Shown here: positions 43,281 through 51,470 of the stretch, piece after piece | Position numbering within the stretch: the stretch's first letter is position 1 | How the letters are laid out: every line of letters starts with the position of its first letter | From: Modestobacter altitudinis | GTDB lineage: Bacteria; Actinomycetota; Actinomycetes; Mycobacteriales; Geodermatophilaceae | NCBI RefSeq assembly: GCF_005930475.1 | Contig: NZ_SJEW01000033.1 | Coordinates: forward strand, 1-51,484 | DNA: 51,484 bases | Reading direction: 5' to 3' | Notes under the pieces: generated by a model | The model's database searches: none | What the model was told of the DNA's origin: nothing | The model's input: only the letters and a program-made list of their open reading frames with translations | Made by a program: the position numbers and the translations under genes

Positions 43281-43320
43281 TGGAGTCCCAGCGCATCACT
43301 TCCCGAACGCTGGGACTCCA
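43281..43320. terminator. 13-bp hairpin between convergent genes
   Basis: The arms TGGAGTCCCAGCG (43281-43293) and CGCTGGGACTCCA (43308-43320) pair perfectly with a 14-nt loop, between the quinone reductase and acyl-CoA dehydrogenase stops. Likely a two-way terminator. Confidence 0.72.
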
Positions 43321-43324
43321 CCCG

Positions 43325-44479
43325 TCAGCCGACGCCGAGGGAGCGGGCGATGAGCATCCGCTGCACCTCGCTGGTGCCCTCGCCGATCTCCAGGATCTTC
43401 GCGTCCCGGTAGAACCGGCCGACCGGGAACTCGTTCATGAACCCGTACCCGCCGTGCACCTGGGCGGCGTAGCGCGCGTTCTCCATCGCCATCTCCGAGC
43501 TGTACAGCTTGGCGATCGACGCCTCCCGCCGGAACGGCTCACCGCGCAGCATCTTCTCCGCGGCCCGGTAGTAGGCCAGTCGCGCGGTGGAGGCACGCAC
43601 CTCCATGTCGGCGATCATGAACTGCACCGCCTGGTTGCGGCCGATCGGCTGACCGAACGCCTCCCGCTCCGCGGCGTACTTGACGCTCTCGTCCACGCAG
43701 CCCTGGGCCAGCCCGACGGCGAGTGCGGAGATGGCGATCCGCCCCTCGTCCAGGATCGACAGGAACTGCGCGTAGCCGCGGCCGCGCTCCCCCACCAGGT
43801 TCGCCTCGGGCACCCGGACGTCGGTGAAGGCGAGCTCGCGGGTGTCCGAGGCGTTCCAGCCCACCTTGGAGTACCGCTTGCCGACGGCGAAGCCCTCGGT
43901 GCCCGACGGGACGGCGATCGCGGAGATCTCCTTCTTCCCGTCCGGCTTCGTGCCGGTGACCGCGGTGACGATGACCAGCTCGGTCAGCTCGGTGCCGGAG
44001 TTGGTGATGAACGCCTTCGAGCCGTTGATCACCCACTCGCCGTCCTCGAGCCGGGCGGTGGTCCGGGTGGCGCCGGCGTCCGAGCCGCCACCAGGCTCGG
44101 TGAGCCCGAACGCCCCCAGTGCCTCCCCGGCGCACAGCCGGGGCAGCCACTGCTGCTTCTGCTCCTCGGTGCCGAACCGGAAGATCGGCATGGCACCGAG
44201 GGAGACGCCGGCCTCCAGGGTGATCGCCACGGAGCTGTCCACCCGGGCGAGCTCCTCCAGGGCGACGCACAGGGTGAAGTAGTCCCCGCCCGAGCCGCCG
44301 TACTCCTCGGGGAACGGCAGGCCGAACAGCCCGAGCTCCCCCATCTGCCGCACGATGTCGGTCGGGAACTCGTCGCGCTCGTAGAACCCGCCGATCTGCG
44401 GGGCCACGACCTCGAGGGCGAACTCGCGGACCACCTTCCGCAGCGCCTCGGTCTCCTCGTCGAGCCGGTAGTCCAGCAC
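43325..44479 (-). CDS. acyl-CoA dehydrogenase (probably isovaleryl/branched-chain type)
   Basis: 384 residues. FAD enzyme that forms the alpha-beta double bond of an acyl-CoA. Signatures: AFGLTEPGGGSDAGATRTTA, then GEWVINGSKAFITNSG, REAFGQPIGRNQAVQFMIAD, and the C-terminal YAAQVHGGYGFMNEFPVGRF followed by YRDAKILEIGEGTSEVQRML. The catalytic base is probably the Glu in EIGEGTSE. The GTG at 44479 lies 2 nt beyond the stop of the carboxylase alpha gene. The pairing with carboxylase genes resembles the leucine (liu) pathway, which suggests isovaleryl-CoA, but short-chain or other branched substrates remain possible. Confidence 0.92.
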   Translation of the reverse strand: MLDYRLDEETEALRKVVREFALEVVAPQIGGFYERDEFPTDIVRQMGELGLFGLPFPEEYGGSGGDYFTLCVALEELARVDSSVAITLEAGVSLGAMPIFRFGTEEQKQQWLPRLCAGEALGAFGLTEPGGGSDAGATRTTARLEDGEWVINGSKAFITNSGTELTELVIVTAVTGTKPDGKKEISAIAVPSGTEGFAVGKRYSKVGWNASDTRELAFTDVRVPEANLVGERGRGYAQFLSILDEGRIAISALAVGLAQGCVDESVKYAAEREAFGQPIGRNQAVQFMIADMEVRASTARLAYYRAAEKMLRGEPFRREASIAKLYSSEMAMENARYAAQVHGGYGFMNEFPVGRFYRDAKILEIGEGTSEVQRMLIARSLGVG

Positions 44480-44481
44480 GT

Positions 44482-46473
44482 CTACTCCTCCCCGCCGGGC
44501 GCCGGTGGGGTCACCACGGCCACCCGCTCGTCCAGCCGGACCTGGTGGCCGGCCGTCACCGGGAGCTCGGTGACCGTCCCCGCGACCGGGGCGGTCAGCA
44601 CGTGCTCCATCTTCATCGCCTCGACGACGAGCAGCGGGGTCCCCGCTGCGACCTCGTCTCCGAGGGACACCTGCACCACGGTCACCGTCCCGGGCATCGG
44701 GGCGGTCACCGAGCCGTCGGTCCCGGCCGCGGCGTCCGGGGGCGCCAGCCGCTCGTGCTCGCGCAGCGCCGCGACGTGGCCGTCGACGGCGAGCCAGACG
44801 GTGCCCGCGGCGTGCACCACGGTGACGTGGGTGGTCACGTCGTCCAGGGTCACGGCGAGCAGGTCGTCGTCCCGGCGGACCCGGGCGGCCATCGGCGCCC
44901 CGTCCGCCACCTGCACCTGGGCCGCGGCGGCCCGGCCGCGGACGCGGACGGTCACCGGCTGCCCGCCGGGCGCCTGCAGCCGCCGGACCGTCCAGGCCGC
45001 CTCCCCCAGCCGCCAGCCGGAGGTGTCGTCCCACGGGTCGGCGGCCCGGGTCGGCTCGCCCTCGAGCAGCAGGGCCAGCGCCGCGGACGCGTAGACGTGC
45101 GGCGGGGGCGGCTGGAGCTGCGTCAGCGCCGCACCCCGCCGCTCGATCAGCCCGGTGTCCAGCCGGCCCGCGACGACGTCGGGGTCGTTCAGCAGGTCGC
45201 GCAGGAACGTGGTGTTGGTGGCCACGCCGAGGACGGCGGTGCCGGCCAGCGCCGTCACCAGCCGCGCCCGGGCGGTCTCCCGGTCCGGCCCCCAGGCGAT
45301 GACCTTGGCCAGCATCGGGTCGTAGTCGGTGCCGACGACCCCGCCCACCCGCAGCGAGCTGTCGACCCGGATCCCCGGGCCGGTCGGCTCGAGCAGCCCG
45401 ACGACGTCCCCGGCCTGCGGCAGGAACCCGCGGACCGGGTCCTCGGCGTAGACCCGGGCCTCGATGGCGTGCCCGTCCAGGACGACGTCGCTCTGCCCGA
45501 TCGGCAGCCGCTCCCCCGCCGCGACCCGGACCTGCAGCTCCACCAGGTCCAGCCCGGTGACGCACTCGGTGACCGGGTGCTCGACCTGCAGCCGGGTGTT
45601 CATCTCCAGGAAGAAGAAGTCCCCCGGGCTGTCGGCGTCGACGATGAACTCGACCGTGCCGGCGCCGGTGTAGCCGACCGCGCGGGCCGCCTCGACCGCC
45701 GCGCCGCCCATCCGGGCCCGCATATCGGTGGTCAGCAGCGGTGAGGGCGCCTCCTCGATGACCTTCTGGTGCCGGCGCTGCAGGCTGCACTCGCGTTCCC
45801 CGAGGTGGATCACGGTGCCGTGCGCGTCGCCGAAGACCTGCACCTCGATGTGCCGGGAGTTCCCGAGGTACCGCTCGACCAGCAGGGTGTCGTCGCCGAA
45901 GGAGCCGCGGGCCTCGCGGCGGGCGCCGGCGATCTGCTCGGCGAGCTCATCGGGGCCGCGCACCACCCGCATGCCCTTGCCGCCGCCGCCCGCGCTGGGC
46001 TTGAGCAGCACCGGGAAGCCGACCTCGACCGCGGCGAGCGCGACCGCGTCGTCGTCCATGCCCGGTTCGGTCCGGCCCGGGACGACGGGCACACCGGCCG
46101 CCGCCACGGTCTGCTTGGCCCGGATCTTGTCGCCCATCGCCTCGATCGCGTCGACCGGGGGCCCGATGAACACGATGCCGGCGGCGGCGCAGGCCCGGGC
46201 GAAGTCGACGTTCTCGGAGAGGAAGCCGTACCCGGGGTGGACGGCCTGCGCGCCGGTGCGGAGGGCGGCGTCCAGCACCCGCTCGATGGACAGGTAGCTC
46301 TGCGCGGCCGGCGCCGGGCCGATCGGCACGGCGACGTCGGCCAGTCGGGTGTGCAGCGCGCCGGTGTCGGCGTCGCTGTGCACCGCGACCGAGCGGATGC
46401 CCATCCGCCGCAGGGTGCGGATGACCCGGACGGCGATCTCGCCACGGTTGGCGACCAGGACGGTCTCGAACAC
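44482..46473 (-). CDS. acyl-CoA carboxylase alpha subunit, biotin carboxylase plus BCCP (methylcrotonyl-CoA type)
   Basis: 663 residues. Biotin carboxylase domain (about 1-450): VLVANRGEIAVRVIRTLRRM, HPGYGFLSENVDFARACAAA, the ATP-grasp loop KPSAGGGGKGMRVV, RECSLQRRHQKVIEEAPSP and FFLEMNTRLQVEHPVTECV. A middle linker domain follows. The C-terminal biotinyl domain has VVEAMKMEHVLTAP with biotinyl-Lys621. The length and fused layout fit MCC alpha. It is paired here with an MCC-like beta gene 0.9 kb upstream, separated by two other genes. Start GTG with GGGAGGTGG before it. Confidence 0.92.
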   Translation of the reverse strand: MFETVLVANRGEIAVRVIRTLRRMGIRSVAVHSDADTGALHTRLADVAVPIGPAPAAQSYLSIERVLDAALRTGAQAVHPGYGFLSENVDFARACAAAGIVFIGPPVDAIEAMGDKIRAKQTVAAAGVPVVPGRTEPGMDDDAVALAAVEVGFPVLLKPSAGGGGKGMRVVRGPDELAEQIAGARREARGSFGDDTLLVERYLGNSRHIEVQVFGDAHGTVIHLGERECSLQRRHQKVIEEAPSPLLTTDMRARMGGAAVEAARAVGYTGAGTVEFIVDADSPGDFFFLEMNTRLQVEHPVTECVTGLDLVELQVRVAAGERLPIGQSDVVLDGHAIEARVYAEDPVRGFLPQAGDVVGLLEPTGPGIRVDSSLRVGGVVGTDYDPMLAKVIAWGPDRETARARLVTALAGTAVLGVATNTTFLRDLLNDPDVVAGRLDTGLIERRGAALTQLQPPPPHVYASAALALLLEGEPTRAADPWDDTSGWRLGEAAWTVRRLQAPGGQPVTVRVRGRAAAAQVQVADGAPMAARVRRDDDLLAVTLDDVTTHVTVVHAAGTVWLAVDGHVAALREHERLAPPDAAAGTDGSVTAPMPGTVTVVQVSLGDEVAAGTPLLVVEAMKMEHVLTAPVAGTVTELPVTAGHQVRLDERVAVVTPPAPGGEE

Positions 46474-46492
46474 CGCTCACCACCTCCCACGA

Positions 46493-46516
46493 GGGCAGGA
46501 GTGGCCACTTCTGCCC
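46493..46516 (-). terminator. 24-nt near-perfect palindrome between miniprotein gene and carboxylase alpha gene
   Basis: GGGCAGGAGTGG is followed by CCACTTCTGCCC, a 12-bp stem with one G:T pair. It lies after the miniprotein stop (46529) and before the carboxylase start (46473), so it probably ends the short transcript. Confidence 0.55.
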
Positions 46517-46528
46517 CGGGGGGTGCGG

Positions 46529-46714
46529 TCAGGCTGCCTTGCGGGTGCTCTTCGCGAGGACGAGGTCGGCCTTGCCGACCTTGACCAGCCGGCGCTTCTT
46601 GACGGTGTACCCGGGCGGGAGGTTGCCCTCGGCGAGCGCGCGCAGCGGACAGCGGCCGCAGCGCGGCTTGTCCTCGCAGCACTTCTTCTTGGGCATCTTG
46701 GCCGGCTTCCCCAC
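46529..46714 (-). CDS. Cys-rich basic miniprotein, unrecognised
   Basis: 61 residues from a GTG at 46714. It is very basic, with a Cys cluster KKKCCEDKPRCGRCPLRALA (four Cys: CC-x6-C-x2-C) that could bind zinc or iron-sulfur. The C-terminal half is Lys/Arg-rich (YTVKKRRLVKVGKADLVLAK). TAACCT lies exactly 6 nt before the GTG with no ribosome-binding sequence, as in the two neighbouring leaderless genes. Codon use is native. It is divergent from ferritin. A nucleic-acid or metal role is guesswork. Confidence 0.7.
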   Translation of the reverse strand: MGKPAKMPKKKCCEDKPRCGRCPLRALAEGNLPPGYTVKKRRLVKVGKADLVLAKSTRKAA

Positions 46715-46812
46715 GCGGTGAGGTTAGCCATGCCTTCCCCACCCGTCGAGGTGGCGGGCGTGTCGCCCGCTACGGTTCCGAGGACGTCGTCCCACCGCAC
46801 CGAGGAGCACCC

Positions 46813-47337
46813 ATGGCCGCCGACGCCTTCGTCGAGAAGCTCAACGAGCAGATCGGCCACGAGTTCGCCGCGCACCACCAGTACATCGCCATCGCGGTGT
46901 ACTTCGACGAGCTGACCATGCCGCAGATGGCGCAGCTCTTCTTCGACCAGGCGGTCGAGGAGCGCAACCACGCGATGATGATGGTCCGTTACCTGCTCGA
47001 CGCCGACGCGCCCGTGGCCATCCCCGGCGTCGTCGGCCCGGTCACCAGGTTCCAGGACGTGGTCGGGCCGGTCTCGCTCGCGCTGGAGCAGGAGAAGCGG
47101 GTCACCCAGCAGATCAACGAGCTCATCGGCATCGCGCGACGGGAGAACGACTACTCCTCCGACCAGTTCATGCAGTGGTTCATCAAGGAGCAGGTCGAGG
47201 AGGTCAGCAAGATGAGCGACCTGCTGGCCGTCGTCCGCCGCTCCGCCCACGACGTCGAGCAGATCGAGGACTACGTCAAGCGGGAGACCGTCCCCGAGGG
47301 CGTCGACCCGACCGCGCCGCGGATCGCCGGCGTCTGA
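46813..47337 (+). CDS. non-haem ferritin (BfrB/Ftn-like)
   Basis: 174 residues. It stores iron in a 24-mer cage. Ferroxidase-type residues are visible in EQIGHEFAAHHQYIAIAVYF (first Glu), DQAVEERNHAMMMVRYLLDA (Glu and His) and EQEKRVTQQINELIGIARRE. FMQWFIKEQVEEVSKMSDLL matches BfrB-type ferritins of actinobacteria. TACGGT at about 46770 is a likely -10, giving a ~37-nt leader with GAGGAGCACCC before the ATG. It lies between the MCC beta and alpha genes but on the opposite strand. Confidence 0.92.
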   Translation: MAADAFVEKLNEQIGHEFAAHHQYIAIAVYFDELTMPQMAQLFFDQAVEERNHAMMMVRYLLDADAPVAIPGVVGPVTRFQDVVGPVSLALEQEKRVTQQINELIGIARRENDYSSDQFMQWFIKEQVEEVSKMSDLLAVVRRSAHDVEQIEDYVKRETVPEGVDPTAPRIAGV

Positions 47338-47339
47338 GT

Positions 47340-47373
47340 CCTGAGGGCCATGGTGGCCACCATGGCCCTCAGG
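47340..47373. terminator. 34-nt perfect palindrome between ferritin and MCC beta
   Basis: The half CCTGAGGGCCATGGTGG is followed directly by its exact reverse complement, 2 nt after the ferritin stop and 7 nt before the opposing stop at 47381. It has no loop bases of its own; a 17-bp cruciform or hairpin could form. Likely a two-way terminator. Confidence 0.75.
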
Positions 47374-47380
47374 GACGACG

Positions 47381-48994
47381 TCACATGCGGAAGACGCCAT
47401 AGCCGACCTCCTCCAACGGGGCGTTGGCGCACGCGGACAGCGCGAGCCCGAGCACGGTCCGGGTCCGGGCCGGGTCGATGACCCCGTCGTCCCAGAGCCG
47501 GGCGGTGGCGTGGAACGGGTGGCCCTGGTCCTCGTACTGGTCGCGGATCGGCGCCTTGAACGCCTCCTCGTCCGCGACCGACCACTCCTGCCCGCGGGCC
47601 TCGAACCCGTCGCGGCGGACGGTGGCCAGCACGCTGGCCGCCTGCTCCCCGCCCATCACCGAGATGCGCGAGTTCGGCCAGGTGAACAGGAACCGCGGCG
47701 AGTACGCCCGGCCGCACATCGAGTAGTTGCCGGCGCCGAACGAGCCACCGATCACGACGGTCAGCTTGGGCACCCGGGCGGTGGCGACGGCGGTGACCAT
47801 CTTGGCGCCGTGCTTGGCGATGCCGCCGGCCTCGTAGTCGCGGCCGACCATGAACCCGGAGATGTTCTGCAGGAACAGCAGCGGGATCTTCCGGCGGTCG
47901 CAGAGCTCGATGAAGTGCGCGCCCTTGAGCGCGGACTCGCTGAACAGCACGCCGTTGTTGGCGATGATCCCGACCGGGTGGCCGTGCAGCCGGGCGAAGC
48001 CGGTCACCAGCGTCTGCCCGTAGAGCGGCTTGAACTCGGCGAACCGGCTGCCGTCGACCAGCCGGGCGATGACCTCGCGGACGTCGTAGGGCGTGCGGGT
48101 GTCGGTGGGGACCACCTCGTAGACCGAGGCAGGGTCGTACCGCGGCTCCTCGACCGGCTCGACGTCCCACGGCCGGGCCTCCCGCGGGCCCAGCGTGCCG
48201 ACGATCTGCCGGACGATCTGCAGCGCGTGCGCGTCGTCCTCGGCCAGGTGGTCGGTCACCCCGCTGACCCGGGAGTGCAGCTCGCCGCCGCCGAGGTCCT
48301 CGGCGGTGACCTCCTCCCCCGTCGCCGCCTTCACCAGCGGCGGGCCGCCCAGGAAGATCGTGCCCTGGCCGCGGACGATGACCGCCTCGTCACTCATCGC
48401 CGGCACGTAGGCGCCGCCGGCGGTGCACGAACCGAGGACGGCGGCGACCTGCGCGATCCCGGCCTTGGACAGGTTGGCCTGGTTGAAGAAGATCCGGCCG
48501 AAGTGGTCGCGGTCGGGGAAGACCTCGTCCTGCAGCGGGAGGAAGGCGCCGCCGGAGTCGACCAGGTAGACGCAGGGCAGTCGGTTCTGGAGCGCCACCT
48601 CCTGGGCGCGCAGGTGCTTCTTCACCGTCATCGGGTAGTAGGTGCCGCCCTTGACGGTGGCGTCGTTCGCGACGACGACGACCTCGCGCCCGGACACCCG
48701 GCCGATGCCGGTGATGATGCCGGCGGCCGGCGCGTCGCCGTCGTAGAGACCGTGCGCGGCCAGCGGGGACAGCTCGAGGAACGGGCTGCCCGGGTCCAGC
48801 AGCGCGTCCACGCGCTCGCGGGGCAGCAGCTTGCCGCGGGAGACGTGCCGCTCGCGGGCCCGCTCCCCACCGCCGAGCGCCACCCGGGCCAGCTCGTCGG
48901 CCAGCCCGCCGGCCAGCGCGGCGTGGTGCGCGGCATTGCGCGCGGCCGCCGCCGGGTCCGCCGGCGGGGCACTGGAGAGCACCGGTGCGTCCAC
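47381..48994 (-). CDS. acyl-CoA carboxylase beta subunit (methylcrotonyl-CoA carboxyltransferase type)
   Basis: 537 residues. The carboxyltransferase passes CO2 from biotin to the acyl-CoA. MCC-beta marks are [80 protein letters not shown] and [20 protein letters not shown]. The leucine pathway (3-methylcrotonyl-CoA to 3-methylglutaconyl-CoA) is the best guess, in line with the acyl-CoA dehydrogenase and alpha subunit downstream. The GTG at 48994 follows TAACCT by 6 nt and has no ribosome-binding sequence, so the transcript is probably leaderless and TetR-controlled. Confidence 0.9.
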   Translation of the reverse strand: MDAPVLSSAPPADPAAAARNAAHHAALAGGLADELARVALGGGERARERHVSRGKLLPRERVDALLDPGSPFLELSPLAAHGLYDGDAPAAGIITGIGRVSGREVVVVANDATVKGGTYYPMTVKKHLRAQEVALQNRLPCVYLVDSGGAFLPLQDEVFPDRDHFGRIFFNQANLSKAGIAQVAAVLGSCTAGGAYVPAMSDEAVIVRGQGTIFLGGPPLVKAATGEEVTAEDLGGGELHSRVSGVTDHLAEDDAHALQIVRQIVGTLGPREARPWDVEPVEEPRYDPASVYEVVPTDTRTPYDVREVIARLVDGSRFAEFKPLYGQTLVTGFARLHGHPVGIIANNGVLFSESALKGAHFIELCDRRKIPLLFLQNISGFMVGRDYEAGGIAKHGAKMVTAVATARVPKLTVVIGGSFGAGNYSMCGRAYSPRFLFTWPNSRISVMGGEQAASVLATVRRDGFEARGQEWSVADEEAFKAPIRDQYEDQGHPFHATARLWDDGVIDPARTRTVLGLALSACANAPLEEVGYGVFRM

Positions 48995-48999
48995 GGGGT

Positions 49000-49051
49000 G
49001 AGGTTAACCACCGTTCACACTGTCGGTCCAGTGTGAACTGCCGTTAACCTC
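49000..49051. promoter_or_regulatory. symmetric TetR operator with two mirrored leaderless promoters
   Basis: Outer arms GAGGTTAAC (49000-49008) and GTTAACCTC (49043-49051), and inner arms GTTCACACTG (49013-49022) and CAGTGTGAAC (49029-49038), share one centre. Each outer arm includes TAACCT, and each TAACCT lies exactly 6 nt before a GTG: 48994 on the minus strand and 49057 on the plus strand. The inner arms are probably the repressor site, and the outer arms the -10 boxes of the two genes. Confidence 0.8.
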
Positions 49052-49056
49052 TGTCC

Positions 49057-49653
49057 GTGACGTCCCCGCCGGACAGCGCGCTGCACAGCGACGCGGCGAA
49101 CCCCTCGCGGCGGGAGCAGATCCTGCGCGCCGCGGCCCAGCTGTTCGCCGAGCGCGGGTCGCGCGCGGTCGGCGTGGACGACGTCGGCGCGGCCGTCGGC
49201 GTCACCGGCCCGGCCATCTACCGGCACTTCGCGAGCAAGGACGCGATGCTCGCCGAGATGCTGCTGCGGATCAGCGAGCGGCTGCTGGCCGGCGGCACCG
49301 AGCGGATCGCCGCGGCCGGCGACTCCCCCGCCGCCCAGCTGCGCGCGCTGGTCGACTTCCACGTCGACTTCGCGCTGGACAACCCCGCGCTGATCACCGT
49401 GCAGGACCGCGACCTGGGGGCGCTGAGCGACCCCGACGCCCGCCGGGTGCGCCAGCTGCAGCGGAGCTACGTCGAGGAGTGGGTCGCCGTCCTCGTCCGG
49501 GTGCACCCGGACGCGTCGACGGCGGCCTGCCGGGCGCGCGCCCACGCGGTGTTCGGCCTGATCAACTCCACCCCGCACAGCGCGGGGCGGCTGGCCCGCC
49601 CGACGATGGCCGCACTGCTCGCCGACATGGCGATCGCCGCCGCGACCGCCTAG
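49057..49653 (+). CDS. TetR family transcriptional regulator of the MCC genes
   Basis: 198 residues. The HTH is at about residues 18-62: RREQILRAAAQLFAERGSRA, then VGVDDVGAAVGVTGPAIYRH followed by FASKDAMLAEM. A C-terminal domain with LVDFHVDFALDNPALITVQD is often seen in acyl-CoA-responsive TetR proteins of fatty or branched-chain acid catabolism. The gene is divergent from MCC beta and shares its operator. The GTG start lies 6 nt after TAACCT, implying a leaderless message. Its TAG stop overlaps that of the opposing gene within CTAG. Confidence 0.9.
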   Translation: MTSPPDSALHSDAANPSRREQILRAAAQLFAERGSRAVGVDDVGAAVGVTGPAIYRHFASKDAMLAEMLLRISERLLAGGTERIAAAGDSPAAQLRALVDFHVDFALDNPALITVQDRDLGALSDPDARRVRQLQRSYVEEWVAVLVRVHPDASTAACRARAHAVFGLINSTPHSAGRLARPTMAALLADMAIAAATA

Positions 49654-51470
49654 TCGGAACCGGCGGCGTCCGGCAGGGACAGAGCGGAGCTGGCCAGCGC
49701 GTCCAGCGCCGAGGAGGTGCCGGCGCCGCCGGTCCAGGAGGTCTCCACGATCGTCACCGTGGTGTCCTGCTGGGCGCTGGCGTACTGGGCGCCGGAGAGC
49801 TTGGCCGGTCCGCCGTCGTAGCCGACGCCCTCGCGGAGCAGGTCGTTGACGTTGCCGCTGCCGTCGGTGTCGGCCAACGAGCGCAGCGCCTGCGCGTTGG
49901 CGACGTCGGGCATGGTCACCCGGGACAGCGAGACGACGGCGGGCTGCCCACCGGCGTCGGCCGACCACAGCGACCGGCGCAGGCCGGTGCAGTCGGAGCT
50001 GGCGAAGAACGCGGCGACGGCGTCGTAGGCGTGCCCCCGGCAGGTGTCGTCGACCTCGACCGCCCGCAGCGTGAAGGTGGTGCCGTTGACCACCTCGGTC
50101 GTGCCCACCGCGGGGCCGGCCGGGGCCGAGGTCGGGGCGGGCGCGCTGGTCGTCTCCGCCGGCCGGTCGGCGTCGGCGTCGGCGTCGCCGCTGCCCAGCG
50201 CCCAGATCCCGATGCCGGCCACGACGAGCAGCAGCACGAGCGCCGCGGCCACGACCACGAGCGTGCGACGCCGGTCCGGCGCCCCGGCGTCCGCGGCCGA
50301 GCTGCCGCCCGGCGGCGGGGCGCCGACCAGCGGCCGGGGCCGCAGCTCCGGTGGCAGCTCGCGCGGCCGGGACGGGGCGACGGCGACGGTCCCGTCCTCG
50401 CCGAACAACCCACCGATGCCCCCGGTGTCCTCGGCCGCCGGACGCGGCTCGACGACGCCCGGCCCACCGGCCACGGCGGTCGCGGGCTCGCCGGTCAGCG
50501 CCATGGTGTCCCTGGAGCGGACCGAGCGCAGCTCCACCGGCACGGTGGGCTGGTACGGCGCCGGCGCGGCGGGACGGGCGACCGCAGCCGGCACCGGCTC
50601 GGGAGCAGGCGTCGATGCGGGCGTCGGCCCGGGGGCGGCCCGCTCGGCCTCCTCCTGCGCCTGGACCGCCGCCGCTGCGACCCGGGCCGCGGCGGCCGGG
50701 TCGACCAGCGGCCCGGCCGGGGCCACCCGGTCGACCCCCGCGCCGGTCAGCGGGACGGCGGCGACCCGGCTCGGTGAGGCGTTCAGCGCGGCAGGGGTCA
50801 GCAGGTCGGGTCGGCGGAGCACGTAGGGCGAGTACGGGAAGCCCTCGCCGTTGAGCTCCTCGACCGTGGGGGTGCGGCCGGCCACGCCGAGGGCCTCGAC
50901 GGCGGCGCGCACGTCGGCCGTCGTCCAGAGCCGGGGGTTGTCGGTGCCCGCGTAGCGGGCGGCCCGGGCCACGCCCAGCAGCAGCGAGCTCGGCTCGACC
51001 AGCGCGACCTGGTCGCCCTCCCCCAGGTCACCGTCGGCGGGCAGCAGACCGGTCACCGGGCCGGTGAGCACGGTGAGCCGGGCGATCCGACCGGGCTCCA
51101 GGCCGGCCTTGCGCAGCGTCACGGCGGCGTGCATGCCGGCGCTCATCAGGCCCTCGAGCGGGGTGGAGCCACCGCCGTCGAGCTGCAGGACGTCGCCGGG
51201 CCCGTCGCCGGGGCCGATGGTCCAGGCGCCGTCGGCGTGGGCGGTGACCACGCCGGAGTTCCGCTGGACCTCAACCACCCGGACCACGGCCACACCCTCG
51301 GGCACGAACAGCACCGCGTCGGCCTGCCGGCGCCCCATCGGCCCCTCGACCACCGGCAGCGAGGCCACCACGGCACCGCGCACACCGCTGCCGGTGTCCC
51401 AGCCGGCCAGCTCGGCGAAGAACGCACGCTCGGCGGCCGTCTGCAACGGCGTCGGCGTGAGGATCAGCAC
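49650..51470 (-). CDS. large membrane-anchored protein of unknown function
   Basis: 606 residues from the GTG at 51470, with GGAGAGCCC upstream. The N-terminal ~200 residues (MLILTPTPLQTAAERAFFAE, ADAVLFVPEGVAVVRVVEVQ, NGEGFPYSPYVLRRPDLLTP) look like a soluble NERD-like domain. A long Pro/Ala-rich linker (about 250-400) leads to one membrane helix (LVVVAAALVLLLVVAGIGIW). After another Thr/Ala/Pro linker, a small domain outside the membrane has two Cys (DDTCRGHAYD, SSDCTGLRRS). This predicts N-in, C-out topology. The C-terminal domain may sense or bind something outside. I do not recognise a named family. Confidence 0.8.
   Translation of the reverse strand: MLILTPTPLQTAAERAFFAELAGWDTGSGVRGAVVASLPVVEGPMGRRQADAVLFVPEGVAVVRVVEVQRNSGVVTAHADGAWTIGPGDGPGDVLQLDGGGSTPLEGLMSAGMHAAVTLRKAGLEPGRIARLTVLTGPVTGLLPADGDLGEGDQVALVEPSSLLLGVARAARYAGTDNPRLWTTADVRAAVEALGVAGRTPTVEELNGEGFPYSPYVLRRPDLLTPAALNASPSRVAAVPLTGAGVDRVAPAGPLVDPAAAARVAAAAVQAQEEAERAAPGPTPASTPAPEPVPAAVARPAAPAPYQPTVPVELRSVRSRDTMALTGEPATAVAGGPGVVEPRPAAEDTGGIGGLFGEDGTVAVAPSRPRELPPELRPRPLVGAPPPGGSSAADAGAPDRRRTLVVVAAALVLLLVVAGIGIWALGSGDADADADRPAETTSAPAPTSAPAGPAVGTTEVVNGTTFTLRAVEVDDTCRGHAYDAVAAFFASSDCTGLRRSLWSADAGGQPAVVSLSRVTMPDVANAQALRSLADTDGSGNVNDLLREGVGYDGGPAKLSGAQYASAQQDTTVTIVETSWTGGAGTSSALDALASSALSLPDAAGSD

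Noticed and set aside
46477..47400. 307-codon minus-strand frame across the ferritin gene
   Set aside because: It is the antisense of the ferritin gene. Only the 61-codon frame at 46529-46714, in another frame, looks genuine.
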